64,000 bases of DNA from positions 62,001 through 126,000 of the forward strand of contig NZ_JAUXZE010000046.1 in the NCBI RefSeq assembly GCF_030694085.1, in the 5' to 3' direction. Each line of letters opens with the position of its first letter. The stretch's first letter is position 1. The stretch comes from Tabrizicola sp. (GTDB taxonomy: Bacteria > Pseudomonadota > Alphaproteobacteria > Rhodobacterales > Rhodobacteraceae). A program made the translations under genes and the position numbers. The notes beneath the pieces were generated by a model that ran no database searches, was not told the DNA's origin, and saw nothing but the letters and a program-made list of their open reading frames with translations. Below are positions 23,518 to 32,215 of this stretch, piece after piece.

Positions 23518-26446
23518 GGAGACGCTCTCCTTCCGGGTCGAACATGTGGGGCGAGATGATCTCGACCTCGGTATCCAGACCGGCCAGCAGGTTCACGATC
23601 CGCATGCGCTGGCCGATCTTCTTGTCGCCCGCTTTCAGGTAGCCAAGGGCGATGTCGCAGCCAAGATGCGGCGAGTAGACTTTGGAGGTCAGCCAGCCGC
23701 CATCGTTCGCGGCCACCGGGCCAGCACCCTTTTCCAGGAAGTGACTGCCGGCGGTCAGCTTGGCCTGCGGGTCCACGGGCTTCACGCCGACAAGACGGTA
23801 GCCGGTTTCGTCCGTCAGACCTTCCCGCTGCGACAGGACCATGCCGATGGAGTCCTTCTTCTTCGACACCATCTTGCCCAGACCCATGTTCAGCGCGGTG
23901 GACTGACCGTTCAGCTCACCGCCCGCGACGTGGCCCTTCTCGATCCGCATGACGCCCAGGGCTTCGGTACCATAGACGATCGGGTCGTATTCCGCGCCCT
24001 TCGCCAGCATCTCGCGCAGAAGCGCGTCGCCGTAGCGGGTGGGGACGGCGATTTCATAGGCCAGCTCGCCCGAGAAGCTGATGCGGAAGAGCCGCGCGCG
24101 CAGGCCGCCGACGGTGATGTTGCCCGCTCCCATGTAGGGGAAGGCGGTGTCGGAGATGTCCTGGTCGACGACTTTTGCCAGCAGGTTCCGCGCGTTGGGA
24201 CCGGCGACCGAGAATTGTGCCCAGGCCTCGGTGGTCGAGATGAGCTGGACGTCCATCTCGGGCCAGAGGACCTGGCGGCAGAATTCGAGGTGCCGGAAGA
24301 CCGTCACGGCGTTGGCCGTGGTGGTGGTCATGACGTATTCATGCTCGCCCATCCGGGCGGTGGTGCCGTCGTCGAAGACGATGCCATCCTCGCGCAGCAT
24401 CAACCCGTAGCGGCACTTGCCGACGGCGAGCGTGCTGAACGTGTTGGCGTAGACTTTGTCCAGGAACGCGCCAGCGTCAGTGCCCTGGATGTCGATCTTC
24501 CCCAAAGTGGTCACGTCGCAGATGCCGACGGATTTGCGGGTGGCCAGAACCTCACGGTCGACGGACTGGCGCCATTCGGTTTCGCCCGCCTTCGGGACCC
24601 ATTGGGTGCGCAGCCAGTTGCCAACCTCGACAAAGATCGCGCCCTGTTCCTTGGCCCAGTGGTGCGAGGGAGTGAGGCGGAAGGGTTTGAATTCGCGGCC
24701 CCTTGAGCGCCCGGCGAGGGTGCCCATCGCGACGGGGGTGTAGGGCGGGCGGTAGATCGTGGTGCCGGTTTCCGGGATCGAGCGGCCGGTAAGCTCGGCC
24801 ATGACGGCCAGGCCGATGACGTTGCCGGTCTTGCCCTGGTCGGTGGCCATGCCAAGCGTGGTGTAGCGCTTGAGATGCTCCACCGAGGTGAAGTTCTCTT
24901 GCTTGGCCAGCTTCACATCCTTGACCGTGACGTCGTTCTGCTGGTCGATCCAGGCGCGGCCCTTTCCGTAGGCGACGTGCCAGAGCGGGGTGATCCTGAC
25001 GGGAGCGTCCTCGGCCTGCGGCAGGTCGGGGCCGGTCGTGAGGTCAAGCGCGGCGATGGCGGCGTCGCGTCCCGTGCGGAGGGCAGCGTGGGTGGACATC
25101 TGGCCTGCGGCGGCCCCGGCGACCAGAAGGCCGGGGGGACCGTCCTTGCCCGGGACGAAGGCAGCGATAGCGGCGTCGTAGACGGGGCGCGAACGGTGAT
25201 GTGAATGAATGTTCACATTCGGGTTCCAACCGCCCGAAACTCCCAGCGCATCCACGGCGATGCTTTCCGAACGACCGTTCGCTTGACGGATGGTGATGGA
25301 GGTGAGACCCAGCTTGCCGGAGGTGTCGATGACCTCGGCGCCCTGCAGATGGCGGATGCCGGGGAGCAGGTCGCCGCCTTCGCGGCTGTCGATCACGGCC
25401 ACCACGTCAACGCCCTTGGCCTTCAGGTCCTGCGCGGTGCGGATGCCGTCGTCGTTGTTGGTGAAGACCGCGATGCGCTCACCGACCTTGACACCCCAGC
25501 GGTTGGCATAGGCGCGGAGGCTGCCTGCCATCATGATGCCGGGGCGGTCGTTGTTCTCGAACGCGATGGGGCGTTCGGTGGCCCCTCCGGCGAGGATCGC
25601 CTTGGCGGAGTAGATGCGCCAGAGGATTTGCCGGGGTTTGCCCGCAGCGGGGGTGGGGAGGTGGTCGGAGACCCGCTCGACCGCAGAATAGATGCCGTGG
25701 TCGAAGGCCCCGACGACGGTGGTGCGGGTCATCAGGCGGACGTTGGGCAGGGATGACAGCTCGGCCACCGTGGCCGCCGCCCAGTCCGCACCTTGGCTGT
25801 CACCAACCGCAAAAGTCTCGGCGTTCAGGCGGCCGCCCATGCGGAAATCCTCGTCCGCCAGGATCACCCGCTTGCCCGCACGACCCGCAGTCAGGGCGGC
25901 CATCAGGCCCGCTGGGCCAGCCCCGATGACAAGAAGGTCACAGTGCAGGAAGCCCTTGTCGTAACCGTCAGGGTCCTCTTCGCGGGTGACGGACCCAAGG
26001 CCAGCGGCGCGGCGGATGATCGGCTCATAAAGCTTTTCCCAGAAGGACTTGGGCCACATGAAGGTCTTGTAGTAGAACCCCGCCGCGAAGAAGGTGGAGA
26101 GCTTGTCGTTGATCCCCATCGCGTCGAAGCGGAGGGAGGGCCAGCGGTTCTGGCTGTTGGCGGTGAGGCCGTCGTAAAGCTCGGCCACCGTGGCGCGGGT
26201 GTTCGGCTCCTGCCGTCCGTCGGTGCGGAGTTCGACGAGTGCGTTCGGTTCTTCGGAGCCCGAGGAGATCGGCCCGCGCGGGCGGTGGTATTTGAAGCTG
26301 CGGCCCATCAGGCGGACGCCGTTGGCCAAAAGCGCCGAGGCGAGCGTATCGCCGGGATGGCCCTGGTAGGGGAGGCCGTCGAAGGTGAAGTGGAGCGTCT
26401 TGCTGCGGTCGATCTGGCCGCCGTTTATGCGATGCGACTGGCTCAT
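23510..26446 (-). CDS. soxA: Sarcosine oxidase alpha subunit
   Basis: A 978-residue subunit of typical length. Order: N-terminal 2Fe-2S ferredoxin-like segment (LHFTFDGLPYQGHPGDTLAS), FAD/NAD pyridine-nucleotide-disulfide-type domain (LLVIGAGPAGLMAALTAGR at about 170-188), and C-terminal folate-binding GcvT-like/aminomethyltransferase domain (about 600-970). The complex oxidatively demethylates sarcosine to glycine, passing the one-carbon unit to tetrahydrofolate. Overlaps soxD by 4 nt and soxG by 8 nt. Confidence 0.93.
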   Translation of the reverse strand: MSQSHRINGGQIDRSKTLHFTFDGLPYQGHPGDTLASALLANGVRLMGRSFKYHRPRGPISSGSEEPNALVELRTDGRQEPNTRATVAELYDGLTANSQNRWPSLRFDAMGINDKLSTFFAAGFYYKTFMWPKSFWEKLYEPIIRRAAGLGSVTREEDPDGYDKGFLHCDLLVIGAGPAGLMAALTAGRAGKRVILADEDFRMGGRLNAETFAVGDSQGADWAAATVAELSSLPNVRLMTRTTVVGAFDHGIYSAVERVSDHLPTPAAGKPRQILWRIYSAKAILAGGATERPIAFENNDRPGIMMAGSLRAYANRWGVKVGERIAVFTNNDDGIRTAQDLKAKGVDVVAVIDSREGGDLLPGIRHLQGAEVIDTSGKLGLTSITIRQANGRSESIAVDALGVSGGWNPNVNIHSHHRSRPVYDAAIAAFVPGKDGPPGLLVAGAAAGQMSTHAALRTGRDAAIAALDLTTGPDLPQAEDAPVRITPLWHVAYGKGRAWIDQQNDVTVKDVKLAKQENFTSVEHLKRYTTLGMATDQGKTGNVIGLAVMAELTGRSIPETGTTIYRPPYTPVAMGTLAGRSRGREFKPFRLTPSHHWAKEQGAIFVEVGNWLRTQWVPKAGETEWRQSVDREVLATRKSVGICDVTTLGKIDIQGTDAGAFLDKVYANTFSTLAVGKCRYGLMLREDGIVFDDGTTARMGEHEYVMTTTTANAVTVFRHLEFCRQVLWPEMDVQLISTTEAWAQFSVAGPNARNLLAKVVDQDISDTAFPYMGAGNITVGGLRARLFRISFSGELAYEIAVPTRYGDALLREMLAKGAEYDPIVYGTEALGVMRIEKGHVAGGELNGQSTALNMGLGKMVSKKKDSIGMVLSQREGLTDETGYRLVGVKPVDPQAKLTAGSHFLEKGAGPVAANDGGWLTSKVYSPHLGCDIALGYLKAGDKKIGQRMRIVNLLAGLDTEVEIISPHMFDPEGERLRG

Positions 26447-26727
26447 TTTGTCCGCCCCCGTGCGCGCGCCACATCGCGGGCGAGTTCGACCTTGGTGATC
26501 TCATGCGTGACGGTGTTGCGGGTGACGACCAGCCAGGAGCGGTCGCCCTGTTCGTGATACCAAAGCTCCTGGTGCTCACCCGCCGGGTTCGTGCGGTTGT
26601 AGAGATAGTCGTGGAACGCCTCGACCCCGGCGGTCATGCCGTCGGGCCGGTCGATGAGGGAGGCATCGCCGAGATAGACGAATTCCTGCGCATCGCGGGG
26701 TCCGAGGATCGGGTGGTGAATGATCAT
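26443..26727 (-). CDS. soxD: Sarcosine oxidase delta subunit
   Basis: A 94-residue protein, MIIHHPILGPRDAQEFVYLG, of the delta-subunit family. The expected zinc ligands are largely not visible as cysteines here (HH and H residues are present), which fits some family members. Lies 12 nt downstream of soxB and overlaps soxA by 4 nt (ATGA). Confidence 0.88.
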   Translation of the reverse strand: MIIHHPILGPRDAQEFVYLGDASLIDRPDGMTAGVEAFHDYLYNRTNPAGEHQELWYHEQGDRSWLVVTRNTVTHEITKVELARDVARARGRTK

Positions 26728-26739
26728 TCGTATTCGCCT

Positions 26740-27990
26740 TCAGTGCAGGTTCGGCTGGGCGCCCTGGCCCTTTTCGTCGATCATCCGGCCCTTGAGGAAC
26801 CGGTTGAAACGATAGGCCGTGGCGGTCTTGTGGGGTTCGTCCTTCGCCAGCAGGTGCGCGAAGGCCCAGCCCGAGGCCGGGGTGGCCTTGAAGCCGCCAT
26901 AGCACCAGCCGCCGTTGAAATAGAGCCCCTCGACATGGGTTTTGTCGATGATCGGCGAGCCGTCCATCGACATGTCCATGATCCCACCCCAGCTGCGCAG
27001 AAGCCGCACGCGACCGATGGCCGGCATCAGGGCCATGCCGCCTTCGGCCACGTCCTCGATCACCGGCAGGTTGCCGCGTTGGGCGTAGGAGTTGTAGCCG
27101 TCGATGTCGCCGCCGAAGACAAGGCCGCCCTTGTCGGACTGGCTGACGTAGAAGTGCCCCGCGCCGAAGGTCATCACGCCGTTGATCAGGGGTTTCAGGC
27201 CCTCGGAGACGAAGGCTTGCAGGACATGGCTTTCGATCGGCAGGCGCATCCCGGCATGGGCCATGACCTTGGAGGACGACCCCGCGACAGCGACGCCGAC
27301 CTTCTTCGCGCCGATGAAGCCGCGAGTGGTTTCCACGCCCTTGATGCGGCCATTTTCGATCCGCATGCCGGTGACTTCGCAATTCTGAATGAGGTCCACG
27401 CCGCGTTGATCGGCCCCGCGCGCATAGCCCCAGGCGACGGCGTCATGCCGCACCGTGCCGCCGCGTGGCTGCATCAGCGCGCCCTTGATCGGGAAGCGGG
27501 CGTTGTCGAAGTTGAGCCAGGGATACATCTGGCGGACGTCTTCACGGGACAGAAGCCGGGCGTCGGCGCCGTGCATGATCATCGCGTTGCCGCGCCGGGT
27601 GGCGGCATCCCTTTGGGCATCTGTGTGGATCAGGTTGATGATCCCGCGCTGGCTGACCATCGCGTTGTAGTTGAAGTCCTGCTCCAGCCCCTCCCAGAGC
27701 TTCAGGCTGAACTCATAAAACGGCTCGTTCCCGTCGAGGAGGTAGTTCGACCGGATGATCGTGGTGTTGCGGCCCACGTTGCCGCCGCCAAGGTAGCCCT
27801 TTTCCAGCACGGCGATGCGGGCCTGGCCGAATTCCTTGGCGAGGTAATAGGCCGTGGCAAGTCCGTGCCCACCGCCGCCGATGATGATGTAGTCATAGTC
27901 GGCCTGGGGGGTGGGGTCGCGCCAGACGGGTTTCCAGCCTTTGTGGCCGGTCAGTGCCTCGGCGATAACGCGAAATCCGGAATAGCGCAC
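26740..27990 (-). CDS. soxB: Sarcosine oxidase beta subunit
   Basis: A 416-residue flavoprotein with the GxGxxG dinucleotide motif YIIIGGGGHGLATAYYLA (about 34-51) and the DAO-fold C-terminal GVMTFGAGHFYV and NGGWCYGGFKATPASG. It carries the sarcosine oxidation site and contacts FMN through a conserved histidine near the N-terminal third. First gene of soxBDAG on the minus strand. The usual companion folate genes (glyA, folD, purU) are not in this window. Confidence 0.92.
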   Translation of the reverse strand: MRYSGFRVIAEALTGHKGWKPVWRDPTPQADYDYIIIGGGGHGLATAYYLAKEFGQARIAVLEKGYLGGGNVGRNTTIIRSNYLLDGNEPFYEFSLKLWEGLEQDFNYNAMVSQRGIINLIHTDAQRDAATRRGNAMIMHGADARLLSREDVRQMYPWLNFDNARFPIKGALMQPRGGTVRHDAVAWGYARGADQRGVDLIQNCEVTGMRIENGRIKGVETTRGFIGAKKVGVAVAGSSSKVMAHAGMRLPIESHVLQAFVSEGLKPLINGVMTFGAGHFYVSQSDKGGLVFGGDIDGYNSYAQRGNLPVIEDVAEGGMALMPAIGRVRLLRSWGGIMDMSMDGSPIIDKTHVEGLYFNGGWCYGGFKATPASGWAFAHLLAKDEPHKTATAYRFNRFLKGRMIDEKGQGAQPNLH

Positions 27991-28303
27991 GGTGGTCTCT
28001 CCTGCTTCCCCCGGTTCTAGGCCGGTCGGGTCACAGGATGCCGTCGGTTTTCGCCATGCGCGCCGCCGTTTTCGCCACGGCGCGGGATCGTGAGGTCAGG
28101 GGGCGACCGAAGCCGCGATCGCTGCGAAGGGAGACCACGCGGGAGGAAGCTTGGCGACTTCCTCTTGCGCCCAGGCGAAGAGGACAAGGATCGTGGTGGC
28201 GGAGAGGAGCATCTGCATGTTCAGGCCCTGAGTACGGTTTGTTCACGTACCGTTCTGACTGATTCTGCTTTCTGCTTGGTTAACCATGCGCCCGCGTCGG
28301 GCT
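27991..28303. other. Region upstream of soxB
   Basis: Contains the soxB promoter, with no operator recognised. One minus-strand frame, 28096-28218, could encode a 40-residue peptide with a hydrophobic N-terminus (MQMLLSATTILVLFAWAQEE), but it lacks a clear ribosome binding site and is left as a possibility only. Confidence 0.4.
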
Positions 28304-28369
28304 TTACAATTTGGTGGGAATGTCCATCATTCTTGCCATTCGGTAGTGACTATCTTTCAGGGTCCTCAC
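28304..28369 (-). CDS. Possible 21-residue peptide, duplicated start of the upstream small ORF
   Basis: GTG 28369 to TAA 28304 encodes VRTLKDSHYRMARMMDIPTKL. Its first ten codons closely match those of the small membrane protein at 28424-28522 (RKLEENHYRK versus RTLKDSHYRM), including the AAGGTGAGG lead-in, suggesting a local duplication that lost its membrane segment. It lies beyond the terminator hairpin; expression is doubtful. Confidence 0.2.
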   Translation of the reverse strand: MRTLKDSHYRMARMMDIPTKL

Positions 28370-28378
28370 CTTGAAAAC

Positions 28379-28408
28379 GACCCGGCGGAGGGCCAACTCC
28401 GCCGGGTC
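28379..28408 (-). terminator. Strong terminator after smc and the small membrane protein
   Basis: A perfect 12-bp GC-rich stem (28379-28390/28397-28408) with a 6-nt loop; on the minus strand it is followed by CGTTTTC. It lies 15 nt beyond the small membrane protein stop. Confidence 0.75.
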
Positions 28409-28423
28409 TCCTTCATTTCAGGG

Positions 28424-28522
28424 TCAGGCCCCGATCAGAAGGCGGATGATGGTGACCAAAAGCGTTGCCGCCGCGATCCACACCATCCACTTTCGGTAGT
28501 GGTTTTCCTCCAGTTTCCTCAC
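28424..28522 (-). CDS. 32-residue single-pass membrane protein downstream of smc
   Basis: GTG 28522 has GGAG 7 nt upstream and opens a 33-codon frame: a basic, polar start (MRKLEENHYRKW) followed by one strong hydrophobic segment (IAAATLLVTIIRLLIGA) running to the C-terminus. It lies 61 nt downstream of smc and just before a strong terminator, so it is probably the last gene of that transcript. No family recognised. The charge pattern (positive N-terminus, C-terminal membrane helix) predicts an N-in small inner-membrane protein. Confidence 0.5.
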   Translation of the reverse strand: MRKLEENHYRKWMVWIAAATLLVTIIRLLIGA

Positions 28523-28583
28523 CTTCGTTCTCCGCAAGGGATTGCGGCGGGGTCAGGGGTAGTGAGGGAAGGTTAACTGCGGC

Positions 28584-31500
28584 TTATGCCACCAGCGCCT
28601 CGGCCTTCTTGAGGTCGACGCTGACCAACTGGCTGACCCCCTGCTCCTGCATCGTGACGCCGTAAAGGCGGTCCATCCGGGCCATCGTCACGGCGTGGTG
28701 GGTGATGATCAGGAAGCGGGTGTCGGTGCGGCGGGTCATCTCGTCCAGAAGGTCGCAGAAGCGGGTGACGTTGGCGTCGTCCAAAGGCGCGTCGACCTCG
28801 TCCAGCACGCAGATCGGGGCGGGATTCGCAAGGAACACGCCGAAGATCAGCGCCAGCGCGGTCAGGGTCTGCTCGCCGCCGGAAAGGAGGCTGAGGGTGG
28901 CAAGCTTCTTGCCGGGCGGCTGGCAGAGAATCTCCAGCCCCGCCTCCAGCGGATCGTCGGATTCGACCAGAACCAGTCGCGCCTCGCCACCGCCGAAGAG
29001 GTGGGTGAAGAGGGTCGAGAAGTTGGCGTTCACCTGTTCAAAGGCGGTCAGCAGGCGTTCGCGGCCTTCCTTGTTCAGTCCGGCAATCCCGGCGCGCAGC
29101 TTCTTGATCGCCTCTTCCAGGTCCGCCTTCTCGCCGGCCAAGGCGTCGTATTCCGCCTCGACGGTCCTCGCGTCCTCTTCCGCCCGCAGGTTGACCGCAC
29201 CCAGCGCCTCTCGCTGACGTTTCAGGCGGCCAACGTCCTGGTCCAGCGTCTCGGCGTCGGGCATCTTGTCGGGGTCGGTGCGGAGGCTGGTCAGCAGTTC
29301 GTCTGGAGTGCGGTCGTCCTCCTCGGCGATCCGTTCCGCAGCCAGCGCCAGGCCTTCCCGTGCAGCATCAAGCCGCGCTTCGGCCCGGGCGCGGGTCTCG
29401 CGGGCTTCGCCGGCCAACCGTTCCGCATCACGCTCGGCCATCGCCGCGTCGCGCAGGGCACCCTCGGCTTCGGCCAGCGTATCCGCCGCCTTCCGCCGTC
29501 GCTCCTCGGCGTCGGCAATCGCCTCGACCAGATCGTCGCGCTTGGCGGCGATCTCTTCGGGGGCGAGCATCGCCTCGGCCAGTTCCTCCTCGGTCTCGGC
29601 CCGCCGTTCGGTCAGTTCTTCCGTGCGCTTCGACGCCGTTTCCAGCCGGTGCTTCCAGCCCGAAAGCTCCTTCACCGCCTCCTGCCGCCGCCGCACCCGA
29701 GCCTCGCCCTCACGGCGCACTTCGTCCTGGGACGAGCGGCGGGTCATCATTGTGATCCGCGCCGCCTCGACGGTGATCTTCGCGGCCTCCACCGCCCCCC
29801 GCGCTGCGTCAAGATCACCAAGCTCGGCCACCGCTGCTTCGGCCTCCCGCAGCCGGGCGCGGGCGGCCATCGCTTCGTCCTCGAACCGGCTGACGGCCAG
29901 CTTTGCGGCCTCCAGCTTGCCCCCGGCGATCGAGCGGTCCGCCTCGGCGCGGGCAAGGGCGCGGTTCGCCTCGGCCAGCCGGGCATCTGCCGCCCGCCGC
30001 GCATCCCGCGCCCGCTGATCCGCCGTCGCCAGTTCCGCCAGCCGGGCCTGCAACGCCTCATGCGCCTGCCGCGCCCCATCGGCCCGGGCCGCCACGTCTT
30101 CCAGATCGCGCTTCAACTGCACCAGCCGGTTCAACTGCTGCAGGCGCAAGGCCGCCGCAGAGGGGGCATCCTCGGCCCCCGCGCGGAACCCGTCCCAGCG
30201 CCAGAGGTCGCCCTCGATGCTGACCAGCCGCTGGCCGGGGCGCAGAGCCGCTTGCAACACAAACCCCTGTTCGCGGGAGACAAACCCGATCTGCGAAAGC
30301 CGCCGCGCCAGGACTGCAGGCGCCTTCACATGCGCCGCCAAAGGCTTGGCGCCTGCTGGCAGGGGTTGCGCTTCACCATAGGGGGCAAGCACCGCCCAGC
30401 CCGACCGCGCCGCCGCTTCCACCTCCGGCGCGCGAAGGTCATCGGCCAGCGCCGCGCCCAGGGCCTTCTCGAACCCTGGTTCCACCTCCAGCCGGTCCAG
30501 AAGCTGATGCCCCGCCTGCGACTCGCGTTCCACAAGGCGTGCCAAAGCCGCCACCTCGGCCCGCAAGGCGTTGGCCTCGCCCTCGGCCGAAGACCGTGCC
30601 GCCCGGGCTTCGGCCTCGCGGCCCTGCGTCTCGCCCCGCGCCACCTCGGCTGCTTCCAAAGCCGCCTCGGTCGCCTCGCCCTCGGCAAGGGCCGCTTCCT
30701 GCGCTTCCTCAGCCGCCTCGAAGGCCTCCCCCGCCGCTTCCAACGCGCCCGCCGCAGATGCCACCGCCTCGCGCGCCGTCCCGGCCTGATCTTCCGCACG
30801 CTCCAGCACCGACCGGGTATCCGCCAGCATCCGCTGCGACGACTGGTGGCGCGCTGCCAGCCGCGCCGCATCCTCGGTCAGCTCGGACAGCGCGGCCTCG
30901 CGTTCGGCCAGCACCGCCCCGGCTTCACGCGCCGCTTCCACGGCGTCGGCCAGCTTCTCCTCGTGCCCGTCATGGGCGCGGGCCAGATGCTCGATCTCCC
31001 ATTCCAGCCGCTCGATCACCTCACCGGCATCGCGGTTCAGGCCCGCCTCCCGCTCCATGTCGCGGGTCAGCTGGTCGATCCGGCTGTTCAGCGCGTCGAT
31101 CTGGGCCAGGGCACGCGCTTCCTGATCGCCCAACGCATCGCGTTGCAGCACAAGCCGTTGCAGAATGGCCGCCGCGATGGCTTCCTCTTCCCGCTTCGGC
31201 GGCAGCGCGTCCTCGGCCGCTTCCCGAGCCTTGCCCGCACCACGCGACGCCGCCTCGGCCTGGGCCTGCGCAATCAGCCGTTCGCGAAGCGCGCCCTCGG
31301 CCTGCGACCGCGCTTCATCCGCTTCGCGCCAGCGCCGCCAGAGAAGCATGCCCTCCGACTTGCGCAGGTCCTCGGAAATCTCGCGATACCGTGCCGCCTG
31401 CTTGGCTTGCCGGGTCAGCACCGACAGCTGCTGCGCCAGGTTTTCCAAGACGTCATCGACGCGCAACAGGTTCTGCTCGGCCCCCGACAGCTTCAGCTCG

Positions 31501-32039
31501 GCCTCGTGCCGCCGTGCGTAAAGCCCGCTGATCCCGGCGGCTTCCTCCAGCACGCGGCGGCGGGCCTTGGGCTTGGCGTTGATCAGTTCGGAAATCTGGC
31601 CCTGACGCACCAGCGCCGGGCTGTGCGAGCCGGTGGAGGCATCGGCGAACAGCATCTGCACGTCGCGGGCGCGGACGTCCTTGGCGTTGCAGCGATAGGC
31701 GCTGCCCGCATCCCGGGTGATCCGGCGGACGATCTCGATCTGGTCGGCATCGTTGAAACCCGACGGGGCCAGCCGGTCCTGGTTGTCGATCACCAGCGCG
31801 ACCTCGGCAAAGTGCCGGGCACCCCGCGTGGCGGCGCCGTTGAAGATCACGTCCTCCATCCCGCCGCCACGCATGGCACTGGGGCGGTTTTCGCCCATCA
31901 CCCAGCGCAAAGCCTCCAGCAGGTTCGACTTGCCGCAGCCATTGGGGCCGACAACGCCGGTCAGCCCCTCATGGATCACCAGATCCGTGGGGTCGACAAA
32001 GCTTTTGAAGCCGTTGAGACGCAGTTTGGTCAGGCGCAA
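28584..32039 (-). CDS. smc: Chromosome segregation ATPase SMC
   Basis: A 1151-residue SMC with Walker A GVVGPNGCGKSN near residue 29-40, long coiled-coil arms rich in Ala/Arg/Glu on both sides of a hinge (about 500-640), and the C-terminal head with the ABC signature LLSGGEQTLTALAL and Walker B PICVLDEVDAPLDD. It organises and segregates the chromosome as a homodimer with ScpA/ScpB, which are not in this window. Length and motifs are complete. Directly downstream of dnaE2 with a 176-nt gap. Confidence 0.95.
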   Translation of the reverse strand: MRLTKLRLNGFKSFVDPTDLVIHEGLTGVVGPNGCGKSNLLEALRWVMGENRPSAMRGGGMEDVIFNGAATRGARHFAEVALVIDNQDRLAPSGFNDADQIEIVRRITRDAGSAYRCNAKDVRARDVQMLFADASTGSHSPALVRQGQISELINAKPKARRRVLEEAAGISGLYARRHEAELKLSGAEQNLLRVDDVLENLAQQLSVLTRQAKQAARYREISEDLRKSEGMLLWRRWREADEARSQAEGALRERLIAQAQAEAASRGAGKAREAAEDALPPKREEEAIAAAILQRLVLQRDALGDQEARALAQIDALNSRIDQLTRDMEREAGLNRDAGEVIERLEWEIEHLARAHDGHEEKLADAVEAAREAGAVLAEREAALSELTEDAARLAARHQSSQRMLADTRSVLERAEDQAGTAREAVASAAGALEAAGEAFEAAEEAQEAALAEGEATEAALEAAEVARGETQGREAEARAARSSAEGEANALRAEVAALARLVERESQAGHQLLDRLEVEPGFEKALGAALADDLRAPEVEAAARSGWAVLAPYGEAQPLPAGAKPLAAHVKAPAVLARRLSQIGFVSREQGFVLQAALRPGQRLVSIEGDLWRWDGFRAGAEDAPSAAALRLQQLNRLVQLKRDLEDVAARADGARQAHEALQARLAELATADQRARDARRAADARLAEANRALARAEADRSIAGGKLEAAKLAVSRFEDEAMAARARLREAEAAVAELGDLDAARGAVEAAKITVEAARITMMTRRSSQDEVRREGEARVRRRQEAVKELSGWKHRLETASKRTEELTERRAETEEELAEAMLAPEEIAAKRDDLVEAIADAEERRRKAADTLAEAEGALRDAAMAERDAERLAGEARETRARAEARLDAAREGLALAAERIAEEDDRTPDELLTSLRTDPDKMPDAETLDQDVGRLKRQREALGAVNLRAEEDARTVEAEYDALAGEKADLEEAIKKLRAGIAGLNKEGRERLLTAFEQVNANFSTLFTHLFGGGEARLVLVESDDPLEAGLEILCQPPGKKLATLSLLSGGEQTLTALALIFGVFLANPAPICVLDEVDAPLDDANVTRFCDLLDEMTRRTDTRFLIITHHAVTMARMDRLYGVTMQEQGVSQLVSVDLKKAEALVA

Positions 32040-32215
32040 GGGGACACTTCCGAGTCGGGTGCGCGATGTTCCCGCCGGGGCGCGCGGGAGTCAACCCGAA
32101 CCCCCCCGCATATCGCCGATCCCTGCCCCGTTATCCCCAAGATGTTGCGGTTTCCGCCTGTCCTGCGGATGCGCCGTTGGCGGGGCCTCGATGGCCTCGA
32201 CGACGGCTCCCCCGT

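Noticed and set aside
28096..28218. A 40-codon minus-strand frame with a hydrophobic start
   Set aside because: No ribosome binding site and no similarity to its surroundings; mentioned only in the gap entry.
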